From Spirometra erinaceieuropaei (taxonomy: Eukaryota > Platyhelminthes > Cestoda > Diphyllobothriidea > Diphyllobothriidae): 64,000 nucleotides of DNA. Each line of letters starts with the position of its first letter. Within the stretch, counting starts at the first letter, position 1. Below are positions 47,831-58,589 of the stretch, piece after piece. The notes under the pieces are model-generated. The model was not told the DNA's origin. It did not search any database and worked only from the letters and a program-made list of their open reading frames with translations. Location: assembly GCA_902702965.1 (NCBI GenBank), contig CACRXP010000180.1, forward strand, positions 616,281 to 680,280, given 5' to 3'. A program made the translations under genes and the position numbers.

Positions 47831-49130
47831 AGAGCCGGAAAAAGGCTGTGGGCGGCACAGTGATGGTGGTCGGCCACACCATCTCGTGGATAGCTGATTG
47901 TCGACAGTTATTTATCGTCTTCACGGAGCGAGTTGGCGGTAGGGCTGAGGCAGAAATGTGCGCAAGTTGCTGTCTGTTGTCACACGGGCGGTCAACGGTT
48001 TGCCGTCAGCACCGTGTGGTCGGTTGAGACTGGAAACAGAAAAGTAGGGGGCCAGATTGAAGAAACATGACAGCGCATTTTCAATTCCGATGCACTCTCC
48101 GTCTCTAGGCCATCACGCCAGTAGCAGCAAATGCACTAAACTTTATAAAAACGTTACTGACCCCTTCTACTTCACTCCATTGCTCATGTGATTAAGATAT
48201 CTACAATACTTACAGATACGACGACCTTTTTTACGAAGTTCTGGGTAAGAGAGACTTTTGATCAGCTGGGTTTAGCGCTTGACCAAGTAATGGCATTTAG
48301 GCTGATTACCGCCTGGCCAGAAGTCAGCCTTGGCGCATCCACCTTGTAGAACCGTCCTCTTTAATAGCCTGGGATTAATTTTAGCTGACGGAGTGATGCG
48401 CTGAAGTCCATCTATTTAAGCAGACTGCGCTTGCGTTGATGATTTTGCCAGTTGGTCCAAAATAAAAGCAAACAGTTAGTACCTGCGCTTACACAAAAAA
48501 ATCACCAGCTTTCTTTGCAGACCATTTTATCCTCAATCATGAGCACTGAACCTGATTCTATGAAAGCGAAACAAACTGTTCTCGTGAGGAAAATATGAAA
48601 GACGATGTTTTGAATTCGACGAAGGGTCCTGACACGCATTCAGTGAGAGATCTCATGAAATGACAACTAAAATCCTAAAGTGCGCTTTTACTTGGAAAAT
48701 ACTACTTTAATGGGATTGCAAGATTATTTATCTTGAAACGTAATCTAATGGTATTCCAGACACACTAGGACTTTGGCTTTTGAATTAAATTCTTTTTCAC
48801 TGCCTGAAAAAAGCTGGACTCGGTAATTATGGCTACTTAATTAGTATGCGGTAGCTCTTTGTCATATTTTTGTCTATACATTACTCTTTATAGTTTTTAT
48901 ATTTGTTAAGCATTTTCTAGACTGGCATTTATTCACTTTTATTTAAGTTGGTGTTCATTTAACGGTCACATGAAAACTGCAATTGACGTCAATTTCGGTC
49001 TAACAACCGACTTTTCACCCATTGCCTTTGTTATTCTCTGGGCGGCGTTGACAGTCAAGTCCATTCTGGCTCGGCCGTTTTGCTTGGTTTTTCTCGACTT
49101 GGTCTTAGTCTGGGATCTCGTTATAAATTG
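47831..49130. other. Gene-poor stretch, nothing recognised
   Basis: A GC-rich block at 47840-48030 has overlapping frames on both strands. The rest is AT-rich and featureless to me. Confidence 0.4.
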
Positions 49131-49139
49131 TATAGGCCT

Positions 49140-49680
49140 GCTAAAAGCATGCACTTTTTCTATTTATTTTCTATGCCCCCACGAATTCGAATACATTTGA
49201 TCAAAAAATAGACAAAAATTCTTTCTTGTATTCATTTTATAGCAAGTCACGTCTTCTTCGAAGTTTTAGCTTGTAGAAAGAGTATATTTCAGTTTATAAA
49301 TATTCTAATTAAGAATTTCTCAAGACCATGAAATATCCATTCAAATAGCACCGTATCTGTATGTTTAACAATACTCTTAATTAAGCATGCAACACAATAA
49401 AAATTTATTGCAACATTTTATGAGCAGAATATGGTATCTCCTTAAAGGCTTGAAGAAATATTTGTCTTTTACGTAGAAAGTAGGCAGTTTGTATACTTAA
49501 AACTCTGAAATCAGATGTAACGGTAAATGGAGCTGGAAATTATTGGGGAACCAAAACGTATTTAAAACCATAAGCTATCCTTTCCTTTAATATAAAATTC
49601 GAAGAAGTCGTGACTTGCTATTAAATTAACGTTAATTTTTTTATCCTTTTGCATGAAAGAACGCATTTGACGTTTTCAAA
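49140..49680. repeat. AT-rich foldback family, degenerate copy C
   Basis: The left arm (tagcaagtcacgtcttcttc) is inverted in the right arm (gaagaagtcgtgacttgcta). The middle (tatggtatctccttaaaggc) matches the partial copy at 41.9 kb. The arms are shorter and more diverged than in copies A and B. Confidence 0.7.
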
Positions 49681-52270
49681 CTCACTGCGCCTCGGCTCGA
49701 TTTAATTGAGCCCTTTTTCTAAGCACACTACTGAACAACTTCCCTTGCAGGCATGTCTCATAGGATAGGTTCCATCAAACGGTCCGCCAGTATTTTAATC
49801 TTGTGACCGATTACTCGGAGGTTTCCGGTTGCCTTCTCATAAATCCCTTTGCAATTTTGGTCCGAAAACATGAAATGTTTTCACATAAACTCAAAAATAT
49901 TTGCAGCAGATTTGTGTAATTTATACTTCTGCGTACGCAAAGCTACTTATCGTCTTGCATAAGATAGGCGATTTCGCCGCCACCTCTTTAAAACTCCACA
50001 ATTATTTATTTGAGCACTCGAAAACTGTAGGAAGTCCATGAAAATATGGTAGTCAACGCAATTACTGAACTATCATGCCTACTTTGCTGAGATATCGTTC
50101 TCAAACATTTTTAAGATTTATGCACTTAGTGCGAGACTTCGGTTTTTAAAAAAGATCCAAAAATTTCGTGATGAGGTTTGTTAACCTACACTTTTTCAAA
50201 TGACATGTATGGACACACGCTGCTCTACGGTGAGGGCATCAAAGAATTTTCAAAAAGGAAAAATAATTTTATCAGATATTCCTGCAAAATGTTCCATCTG
50301 AAGCCATAACTGACCAATTTTCTTCGACTTCTGACTGCACTCTAAAGAGAGATCAGCTTTTTTTATTTTGACTCCCAACTTTACTTGTGACCTAAAACAC
50401 AGATTAGATTTTTTCCTGTCCTGAATAAGGTTCGTTTTTCGTTTGAATCGTCTAGGTTCTGTGAAAATCTTTGATTCATGGTGTTAAGACAAGCAGAGCA
50501 TGTAAATTCAGAGGAAATTCGTCGACCTAAATCCATTTAAGTACCGCCAAATTTGATAATACAAACTGACAGATACCTATAGGTTAGAGTTGAATGTGGA
50601 AACAGAGTCATTTGGGTCGGCTTTAAATGCAGAATAAACCGGAACTTTTGGCAGGAAGTGATTTTTCCCTGCGACCGTAGACGCTTTATATCGTCGTTTT
50701 TTCAATTAACGGAAAAGGTTTAAGGTGATACAGTAAGTAACTTCTACATTAGTCATTGTTTTCCACATGAATGAGCGTAGAAAAACCTGAAAATGGAAAG
50801 AAAGTCCGAAGCTAAGCAGTCCACCAGGAAACGGCCTTTAAACATTAACGCGGGTGTACGCATACGGAATATAAGACGAAAGTCGAAAAAGTGCCAATCG
50901 CTGTTCTACTGCCGCTGTGGCAAAACCTGACATTCAGTGTCCGCAAAGCCTAATTCTGCGCTTACCCGAACATGTTTGACAAAATTCCTAGTTAACATTT
51001 ATTGTCCAATAATATGACAAACTATACTGAGAATGCTAGAAGATTTATTATTGGTACAAACGCCCCCTGCATATGTTGTATTCATTCGCAGTTGTCCACG
51101 CATCTGGCTAGTGTGTGCGTGACTTGATTGTGGGAAGGAAAGTTGCCAGATGATTATCGTTTTATTTTCAAAATTTTTGATGGCCGTTATTTTGGCAGTT
51201 AAGATTATTTTCCATGTTCGTCCGGATGATTCAGCAGTTGACGGTATGCCTCTTGTCCTCTGAATGTGTGGACTTCTTTTAATGTGCATTCGTGCTCAGG
51301 AAGCTAGGTTAGGTTTCAGTCACCCGAACTAGCAATACTTTCAATGGACGCATTTTCACCTTTTGGGCCTTCCTTTTTGTCATACTTCTGACTTGGTTAA
51401 AATTATTTTCTCCGAAGTGTTCATATCCCCGCCTTAGTATGATATTTGCAGGATACTTTCATCCCCTTGGTCACCCCTTGTTATTAAATATATTGTTTGT
51501 ATTCACATAGGTTCACAGTGGAGTCTTGATACTTCTTCTGGCCGAATCACTGCCGAAACTAAATTAGGATAGCAGTCGATTGGTGACATTAAATAACCTA
51601 GGTTTACACATTCACGGATTATGTATGATTGTTATTTGTTCGGACGTCGATACTTTTTATAGGAATATTCACAATCACCTTTAAGCCATATGTGCAGCAC
51701 TTTCCCGAAGGAAACTGGGCGTTTACCAAAGATTTGTCGAGCGTCTGCCTTGTTTAAGACTCAAGGACAGATAATGTAATTTATCGAACGCAGTACGTTA
51801 ACTTCAAATTATGTTTCTCATATTTTTACGCCGCTTTATGAGCGTTTACAATACAGTCCGATTTACAAGACTCCGACACGTTTTAGACGCGCGTATGTTT
51901 AGAGCCGGCCTCTAAATGGACGACAAAACCTACATCCTCTAAACGTTCTGGAAAGCACACGTTAGCTCTTACTTTTGCTCATTTACCATAGATGGACCTA
52001 TTCGTTTGGGCATTGGAAACCAAACTATGTCATCGTTTTCCGGCATATGCAGGAGTTCCAACTCACGGGGTCATAAGACCTAACGTTGACTAGACGTAAT
52101 CGAAGATGCTACATGACCATGAATTATCTGCTATGTGGTTGCCCGGTGACGCATGTCAGCAGCTATATTTAGACTAGATATTTTAACTGAATACCCAATT
52201 ACGAAAAACTATGCGGCCCAGATGCAATTCGAAACTGCGACAAACTGCATGGCTTTATCTGAGGAAAGGG
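49681..52270. other. 2.6-kb stretch, nothing recognised
   Basis: AT-rich sequence without recognisable coding, RNA or repeat features. A 96-codon minus frame at 51289-50999 is unassigned. Confidence 0.4.
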
Positions 52271-52276
52271 CAGTGC

Positions 52277-52672
52277 TCACCGGATCGAGGAAATTGTTTG
52301 GCTGACGTTTCGAAGATCTTGGGCGGCTCTCCATTATGAAAGGGTCTAGTGCAAAAGTTCGATCAGAATTTTGAATAGACAGACGAATTATTTGGCCTTG
52401 GGCTGATCGATTTTTTTCTTCTTTCGCCTTGGACTACTGGCCTTCTGTGTTGTGTGTCGTCACCTCCGTTGGGGTTAGTTGCGCTTGTGTCCCCTTATAG
52501 AGTGAATTGGTCGACCGACCGTGTTTTCTCAGTATTCTCAAGCTCCATATTACTGTCTTTTCCTCGTCATGACGTATGAAGTGACGTAGGCCTTCATAGG
52601 CCTACTAGACGCTTTGATGATGGGGAGCCGCCCAAGCTCTTCGAAACGTTAGCCGAACAATGCCCCCGATCC
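52277..52672. repeat. Inverted pair with hammerhead-like ends
   Basis: Positions 52277-52345 and 52607-52672 are inverted copies (gtttggctgacgtttcgaag / ttcgaaacgttagccgaaca). On the plus strand the right copy has a seven-pair stem II (GGGGAGC with GCTCTTC), GAAACGTT and a three-pair stem I (GCT/AGC). The core is TTGATGA instead of CTGATGA; the left copy is more decayed. Both should be inactive. The 260-base interior has no coding sequence I recognise. Confidence 0.6.
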
Positions 52673-53275
52673 AGTGAGATTATCGACCCGGATCTCTTAC
52701 GTTTGCTATCCTGTGCATGGCTTTAGTGCAGCGAGTTTTCTACCCATCTGAAACACGAGATCTCGATCGAGAGACCCAAGTTATCTTGCCACTCAACATA
52801 CTGCGATGAAGGGAAATTCAAATAAAGCACGCTGACTGTCCGCGCAGGTTTTTCAAAGCAATTAATCTAGGCTGTACCGGAAGATTACCCGCGAATTGAA
52901 TTCTTAGCTGTTTTAACAGCTTTGGATGCCAATACTTCCACATCTTAAACGGAATAATGCAATCTTTATATGTTCGTGTTATAATTCCCTTCTGAAATAT
53001 AATGGATATTTGCGACTCTGAAGAGCTGTCTGGAGTATGCTTATACCTTCCAATGTGCGAAAAGTCTATACCTAATGACTAAAGTTCCGTTTACATACGT
53101 CATACCGATAGAAGTAAAATAGATTTTCACAGCAGAGTAATCCAAAGGGAAGTGACAAGTATTGCAGTGAGTCTGCTCTGTGAAGCATGAAGGCTCACAT
53201 AGGCAAGACCGACCCACCTCTAACCCTTCCGTTTTTGTTCCGCAAATATTCCCATGTTACACTTGAAAAGTCAAG

Positions 53276-53315
53276 TTGGCTAACACGTGTTTTCAGTAAT
53301 TCTTCATCAGGCCAA
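53276..53315 (-). ncRNA. Hammerhead ribozyme, PLE lineage 1, 5' (antisense) copy
   Basis: Read on the minus strand: stem I TTGGC (53315-53311), core CTGATGA, a two-pair stem II (AG/CT around AATTA), GAAA, palindromic ACACGTGT, then TTA and stem I partner GCCAA (53280-53276). All conserved core bases are present. Stem III has no loop because ACACGTGT is its own reverse complement. Confidence 0.82.
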
Positions 53316-53421
53316 CACAATTACATGAAGGAGTGAAAGTGTACAAAAGTAACAGTGTTTATATGTGTCTCAAGGTCAATTATGTCATTAAAACACATCT
53401 TTCCCACGCCGCCCGCATGAC

Positions 53422-53982
53422 TTGGGAATATTTGCGGAACTGAGACAATCCAAAGATCCCTCGGTGTTAAAGGAACTCAATGGATCCCTCAAGTTTAACA
53501 CCGGACTTGCGGAGGCACGTGTGACGAGCAAATTCTTATCAGGATGTATTGAACGGGGTGAATATCTCAAATACTACTGGAAAACCTTACGACGAAATCA
53601 TATTGCCACAACTTCAACTGCACTAAAACGACATGCAGAAAGCCACCTAGAGACAGTTAATGCCCGAATTAAAGAACTCCACCGGAACTTGTGTCAGAGA
53701 GTAGTGGCCCTTGACCGCCTTGAAAACCACGAGAGACTGGCATTTAAAGACTATGCAGAGGCAGTCAGAATTAAAAGAATGGAGGCCAGGTGGACTAAGC
53801 TCCTACGAAGCGTCCAGTCAGTAAAAACTCAGACCGTCCTTCCGAACAATCCGGAACGGTACGTACATAACTATTCCTCAGTACGTCTTAATAAAGCTCT
53901 CGTAGAGGTTTCTAGCTCTTGGTCCTACGTTTTGTATTGCACGGCGGATGCCGAAACAAGTAGAGCTAGAAATCCAATTTGA
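53422..53982 (+). CDS. PLE lineage 1 ORF, N-terminal part (before the frameshift)
   Basis: The frame opens without an in-frame ATG near its start; a TTG at 53422 is the first codon of the open stretch. It encodes a helical, basic N-terminal region, for example RHAESHLETVNARIKELHRN and LFRSV-like LLRSVQSVKTQTVLPNN. It ends with NNPERYVHNYSSVRLNKALV, the conserved lead-in of PLE proteins. Just after VEV, at the TTT of 53909-53911, the continuation LGPTFCIARRM lies in another frame, and this frame runs 24 codons more into a stop. One inserted base explains the break. The segment belongs to the same protein as the next entry. Confidence 0.85.
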   Translation: MGIFAELRQSKDPSVLKELNGSLKFNTGLAEARVTSKFLSGCIERGEYLKYYWKTLRRNHIATTSTALKRHAESHLETVNARIKELHRNLCQRVVALDRLENHERLAFKDYAEAVRIKRMEARWTKLLRSVQSVKTQTVLPNNPERYVHNYSSVRLNKALVEVSSSWSYVLYCTADAETSRARNPI

Positions 53983-56017
53983 GAGTCTCTTTAGTCAGAC
54001 TACAGATCTAAAACCTAGCGATCCTAAAGAAGTTGATTGTCTTAAGTCGATCCTAGTTAACTGCTGCCAACAGTATCTAAGAAAGTCTCCGATAAGCAAG
54101 GGTCCCTTGACAAGGGCTCACATCGATAGCCTTAGGGAACTCCGCAAAAACAAAGAAATTGTGCTAACCAGACCAGATAAGGGTTCAGGAGTAGTACTGA
54201 TGGATAGAACGGATTATGTGGTGAAACTAGAGGAAATACTGTCAGATCGTTCCAAGTTTTCGCAATCCGAGAAAGATAAGGATCACACAGAGGCTGTCGA
54301 AGGTCAGTTGACGAGTATTCTCAAAGACCTCTGCAAAGAAGGCCATTTGTCTAGTAAAGAGTATGAACGACTGAGGCCGGTGGGCACGACAATACCAAGA
54401 ATGTATGGCCTTCCTAAAATCCACAAACAAGGGCTGCCCCTACGTCCAATCTTGGATATGAGGAATTCGCCCTATCACACCGTTGCAAAATGGTTAGTGG
54501 ATAAACTGAAGCCACTGCAAGGTCATCTGTATCCTCGAAGTCTGAAAGACTCCTTTGAGTTCGTTGAAGCTATCAAAAATATGAATGTTGGCGGACGGAG
54601 GATGTTATCACTGGATGTATCATCGCTGGTTACCAACGTACCTGTGTCAGAAACGATAAATTATCTTTGTGATGTTATTCGTGACACGAACTACCCCATA
54701 GGCATGCCAGTAAAAACGCTGAAAGAACTACTGACGCGCTGCACACAAAATGTCCAGTTTCTGTGCAATGGTCAACTTTACAGACAGATAGATGGCGTGG
54801 CAATGGGATCACCTCTTGGACCGTTCCTTGCAAATGTTTTTATGGGCAAAGTTGAGAAGACAAGATTACAAGATGCCATTAATGACCTCGTCTTCTACGG
54901 TCGGTACGTGGACGATATCTTCTGTCTGGTGGATGGTACCACCGATATCGAGGACCTTGTCCAAAAGTTCAACAGTGCGCACCCCTCGCTAAAGTTCACT
55001 GCTGAGTCTGAGGCAGATAATGAAATTGCGTTTCTCGATGTCCTTCTACACAGGCAGGAGGATGGGTCTATCCAGCGCAGGGTGTTCCGAAAGAAAACCT
55101 GGACGGGACAGTACATTAATTTCCACAGTTTTGTTCCCCTCAACATCAAACGAAATCTAGTCCAGGGATTGGCAGCTAGAGTGAGGCGCATCTGCTCACC
55201 GAAAGCTATTGAAGCAGAGCTCCAACATCTGCAAAACACACTTCGCGAGAACGGATATCCAGATAGATTTATCCTCCGAAATATTGGGGAACGCATTGCA
55301 AAGCCCACTGTTGCGACTGCAGAAAAGAAAGATGTATTCATAAGACTGCCTTTTGCAGGGGACGCAGCGAGCGACATAGTCAGACGGCGCTTAACTACAG
55401 CTGTCACGAGTGCATTCCCCGCGGCGAATTTACGCGTATGTTTCACAAACTCTCCCCTCCTACGTTTGGGAGGTAAAGACAGACTACCGTTGGAGGCCAC
55501 ATCAATGTGCATCTACTCATTCACTTGCTCCTGTGGAGCAGGATACATCGGCCGTACAACGAGACGCCTGGTAAAGAGGGTGCGTGAACATATGCCCGCC
55601 TGGCTAGGCAGAGGTGAGACCCGATCGGTTTCGAGTTCTATTCTCGCACATTTAATCGATACGGATCACCGAGTCGATGCCAAGGAAGCATTTCAGGTTG
55701 TCTATCGGACACCAACAAGCTTCTCTAAAGGCCTACGCCAACGGATACTAGCAACGGCCGAGGCAGTGGCAATACGACTAACGAATCCGGTGCTATGCTG
55801 TCAGAAAACCCTGACAGAAGCGCTCTCTCTGCCGTGGCCAACGCCAACCTCACGTGATGACGACATGCCGCCTCAAATCCCTGATTACAGTGATGGATAC
55901 TCCGCGTACTCAATCCAAGAGCATCACTCAAAAACTCGCTTACCCCCCTCCCCCAGCCCTAAGGACCAAAACCCTCCGACCTCGTCATGCGGGCGGCGTG
56001 GGAAAGATGAGTGTTAA
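53948..56017 (+). CDS. PLE reverse transcriptase with GIY-YIG endonuclease (C-terminal part of broken ORF)
   Basis: Counting from the ATG at 53948 (689 residues): RPDKGSGVVLMDRTDY at 75-90, IPRMYGLPKIHKQGLPLRP at 149-166, motif A SLDVSSLVTNVP at 221-232, motif [17 protein letters not shown] at 282-297, motif C YGRYVDDIF at 317-325 with the catalytic YVDD intact, LDVLLHR at 363-369 and KKTWTGQYINFHSFVP at 382-397. The GIY-YIG nuclease follows at about 520-620 (CIYSFTCSCGAGYIGRTTRR, then VREHMP). The open frame already starts upstream at LGPTFCIARR, so the ATG is only the first methionine after the frameshift. The product would copy element RNA primed at chromosomal nicks or ends. Apart from the shift the protein looks functional, so the copy is young. 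Confidence 0.95.
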   Translation: MPKQVELEIQFESLFSQTTDLKPSDPKEVDCLKSILVNCCQQYLRKSPISKGPLTRAHIDSLRELRKNKEIVLTRPDKGSGVVLMDRTDYVVKLEEILSDRSKFSQSEKDKDHTEAVEGQLTSILKDLCKEGHLSSKEYERLRPVGTTIPRMYGLPKIHKQGLPLRPILDMRNSPYHTVAKWLVDKLKPLQGHLYPRSLKDSFEFVEAIKNMNVGGRRMLSLDVSSLVTNVPVSETINYLCDVIRDTNYPIGMPVKTLKELLTRCTQNVQFLCNGQLYRQIDGVAMGSPLGPFLANVFMGKVEKTRLQDAINDLVFYGRYVDDIFCLVDGTTDIEDLVQKFNSAHPSLKFTAESEADNEIAFLDVLLHRQEDGSIQRRVFRKKTWTGQYINFHSFVPLNIKRNLVQGLAARVRRICSPKAIEAELQHLQNTLRENGYPDRFILRNIGERIAKPTVATAEKKDVFIRLPFAGDAASDIVRRRLTTAVTSAFPAANLRVCFTNSPLLRLGGKDRLPLEATSMCIYSFTCSCGAGYIGRTTRRLVKRVREHMPAWLGRGETRSVSSSILAHLIDTDHRVDAKEAFQVVYRTPTSFSKGLRQRILATAEAVAIRLTNPVLCCQKTLTEALSLPWPTPTSRDDDMPPQIPDYSDGYSAYSIQEHHSKTRLPPSPSPKDQNPPTSSCGRRGKDEC

Positions 56018-56089
56018 TGACATAATTGACCTTGAGACACCTATAAACACTGCTAATTTCGTACACTTTCACTCCTTCATGTAATTGTA

Positions 56090-56129
56090 TTGGCCTGACG
56101 AAGAATTACTGAAAACACGTGTTAGCCAA
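56090..56129 (+). ncRNA. Hammerhead ribozyme, PLE lineage 1, 3' copy
   Basis: Stem I TTGGC (56090-56094) pairs perfectly with GCCAA (56125-56129). Core CTGACGA is 56095-56101, stem II AG/CT around AATTA 56102-56110, GAAA 56111-56114, palindrome ACACGTGT 56115-56122, then T and A. Predicted cleavage is after A56124. It lies 72 bases past the ORF stop, sense to the element. N7 is C here and T in the 5' copy; both are permitted. Confidence 0.85.
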
Positions 56130-56271
56130 CTTAACCTTCCGTTTTTACAGTTCCGATAGCGTGTTCAGTCCGTAGGTATCCGATAATGGATTACCGTTTA
56201 TGTCATGCGAACATTAAGATGCAAAACAAAGCTATGTCGGTGATAACCCTTCCTTCTTTGTATCTGGCGAC

Positions 56272-56463
56272 ATGGGTGAACATGTGTACTCCTCCAGTCA
56301 AGTCACAGAGCACGAAATGCTCAAAAGTTTGGAGGCAGCCTTTGGGAAAAACCGAACGCAGAAAATCGGTAGGGAGCGTTGTGATCGGAATCGCTTCCTT
56401 TGGAAAACGAAATATGTAAAATCGATCCTAGAAAAACGACGCCTGATTAAAATGCTGAAATGA
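56272..56463 (+). CDS. Short open frame, unknown, just downstream of the PLE
   Basis: A 63-codon frame from ATG 56272 reads MGEHVYSSSQVTEHEMLKSL, then EAAFGKNRTQKIGRERCDRN and a Lys-rich end ILEKRRLIKMLK before TGA. It is hydrophilic, helical-looking and without a known domain. There is no clear splice acceptor before it. Whether it is a host exon or chance cannot be decided from sequence alone. Confidence 0.22.
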   Translation: MGEHVYSSSQVTEHEMLKSLEAAFGKNRTQKIGRERCDRNRFLWKTKYVKSILEKRRLIKMLK

Positions 56464-56469
56464 ACCTGT

Positions 56470-58220
56470 TACAGGATGTTTTGGTCCCAATAGGAGGAAT
56501 ATTCAGATGGAATTGCATGGCTGGTTCGTGAACTCTGACAACACCCCTCTGTACAAGTCGAAGCGTAAAGGTGGATGTCTTGCGTCCTTTGAAGTAAGTT
56601 TTGTCGAGTGCAGGACCGTTTCACATCGCTCTCTATAATTTCCTCCTCCTTTAGAATGTTAAAAAAAGAATCTGCTCAGAAAAACGATTTGAGACGGGAG
56701 GATTGATACTGGAAGCTGTTCAACTCCAATTTGGCAAAATAAGAAGGCACAGTTTTAAGGGGGACTTTGATGTCTGGGTGCGTCGCCCAAACATTCATCG
56801 GCAAAGGCGGAAACTAAGTATAGCAGCCGCTCCAGTGTTCCGGCGCCGTTTTGTCGGTCGATGGCCGCGACAACCGTTGACACACGGGCACCCCTGCCGG
56901 CTAGAACTGAGGCCGCTCCTGTCCAACTGCAGTGACTCCTGGCTGCCGCCTCACAAACTTTCATCACCTCACGCGCGTCGGACGGTCTGGCTTGATATCC
57001 CTGAGTCCTTGTGTGCATGCGTCCCCCCCTATTCCTCCCCTAATCCGTTCGAGCACATGACCAACACTCAGCTAGTCACTCCCTCCTGCTGACACGGACA
57101 TGCACACCGCGTAAACAAAACACCGCGACTGACGCTCTCCCGAACGGACGCTTGCTCTGACGCAAGCTAACAGCCTAACAGAATAAACCTGCTCTCACAG
57201 TTAACTGACTTCTGACCTTGGACGGAACGAAGTTATTGTGTGTGGTTAGAGTTGATCTTGCATTCTTGACCGCCACATATGTAGATGATAAATGGAGGCA
57301 TAAAAATTAATGAGAGGAAAAATCTAGAGACCGGCTGATTTTAATAACACTTAGCCGAAGTTGACATCGATGATTACTAGGGTTTTCGAGAGGACTGTCC
57401 TGACGCCAACATAGAATTGAAAATGACCTTTCACGCAAAGATCATATTGAAATCTCATAAGCAGAACCTGGAATATTTGGAAAACCATACAGCAAAGGGG
57501 AAATGTGTCCGAAATAGGGACTTTGCTTTCATGTCTAGTGAGGATGTGTGTTTGCTGGCAGCAGTTACGACGGCGCAATCGAATAAAATGAGGCGCAGAT
57601 ACCGAAAAAAATACCGGTTGCTAGCAGGTCAGACGTCGTCAACCTACGTTACATGGGGAATATAAGTGACTAAGAGTGTCTATCGATCACAAAGACAACC
57701 CTGATTTTCATATTGATTTCGGAATTCAGTTTGTCTCTGCCAGTGTTTACTCGACCGCTCTTATATTTTATTTTCTTGTACGATCCATGAAAGCGATCTT
57801 TCATTTTTACTTAGTTTTATAACCATATATGGTCAAGTATTTTGGTAAGAGAAACGAAGAATTTACGTCCATTTGCCCTATTTGACGAGTACTTTCCACT
57901 GCATGAGCAACTTCTTCCGGACACCGTATTCACAAATAGATCAACGCTGTCCGTCGCGTCAGAAACATACATCATCACAGATGACATTAATAAAAGGCTT
58001 ACTATCTTTTAACATCGTCTGTCACGGTTTCTTCTGTAATATCAGAGCAGAAGGCGAGTGTACGTTAGTTTTGGTGCTAACAAAGTGTTCCCGTGCACTT
58101 TTCAATGGATCAGTCGGAAACAAATTAAACAGAATAGACTCGGTTAAGAAATGTAGAGTTGCGCACTCCTGGATGTCAAAAAATTTGGACTATGAGGCAT
58201 TTGCTCGAGTGGATGCGAAC
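56470..58220. other. Gene-poor stretch with one GC-rich block
   Basis: A GC-rich, C-rich block at 56800-57120 has overlapping frames on both strands and looks like an interspersed repeat of unknown family. A polar 82-codon frame at 57417-57665 is unassigned. Nothing else seen. Confidence 0.4.
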
Positions 58221-58229
58221 GCAAGTTTG

Positions 58230-58585
58230 TCGTGCAGGCTCACGAAGACAGTTCGACCGTCATTGCTGACGACGTCCACCGTGGGCTCCACAGCAGGGTG
58301 AGATGAGGGATGGTGACTTACGTGCAAGCTAATTCCCAGTGATTGTGGAGTTGCGCAGCATCTACCGCACTCTCTCCTCCTCCCCCACCCAGATCCGGCG
58401 TCAGAAAGCCCGGAGGTGAGAGAGGACGCAGGTGGCTGGCGCGTCGAAAACTCGCACCTAGGCGTACCACCAGAGCCCTTGATTCACAAAAAAACACTTG
58501 ACCCGGATTTTACGCAGCATGAAAAGTGGGGGTCGGCTGAGACCCCAACTGTCGCTGCGTAAGTCTGCAACTGGGCACCCGACCG
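58230..58585 (+). repeat. Dispersed repeat family B, copy 3
   Basis: The order gacgacgtccaccgtgggct, ccacagcagggtgagatgag, gcatctaccgcactctctcc, ggtggctggcgcgtcgaaaa and acctaggcgtaccaccagag follows the copies at 27.4-27.7 and 32.5-32.9 kb. This is the best-preserved plus-strand copy. Confidence 0.78.
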
Positions 58586-58589
58586 TACT

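Larger units (their letters stand above)
53222..56150 (+). mobile_element. Nearly complete Penelope-like element, lineage 1
   Basis: One ORF pair (53422-53982 and 53948-56017) is flanked by inverted terminal segments: 53265-53410 and 55985-56150 share gtgttttaatgacataattg-like sequence, tacactttcactccttcatg and the hammerhead. Part of the 5' region is also folded back, since ttccgcaaatattccca at 53235 is inverted at 53425. The sequence ccttccgttttt occurs at both outer edges (53226 and 56135) and may mark a target duplication or the element ends. The terminal segments are in inverted, not direct, orientation. Confidence 0.9.
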
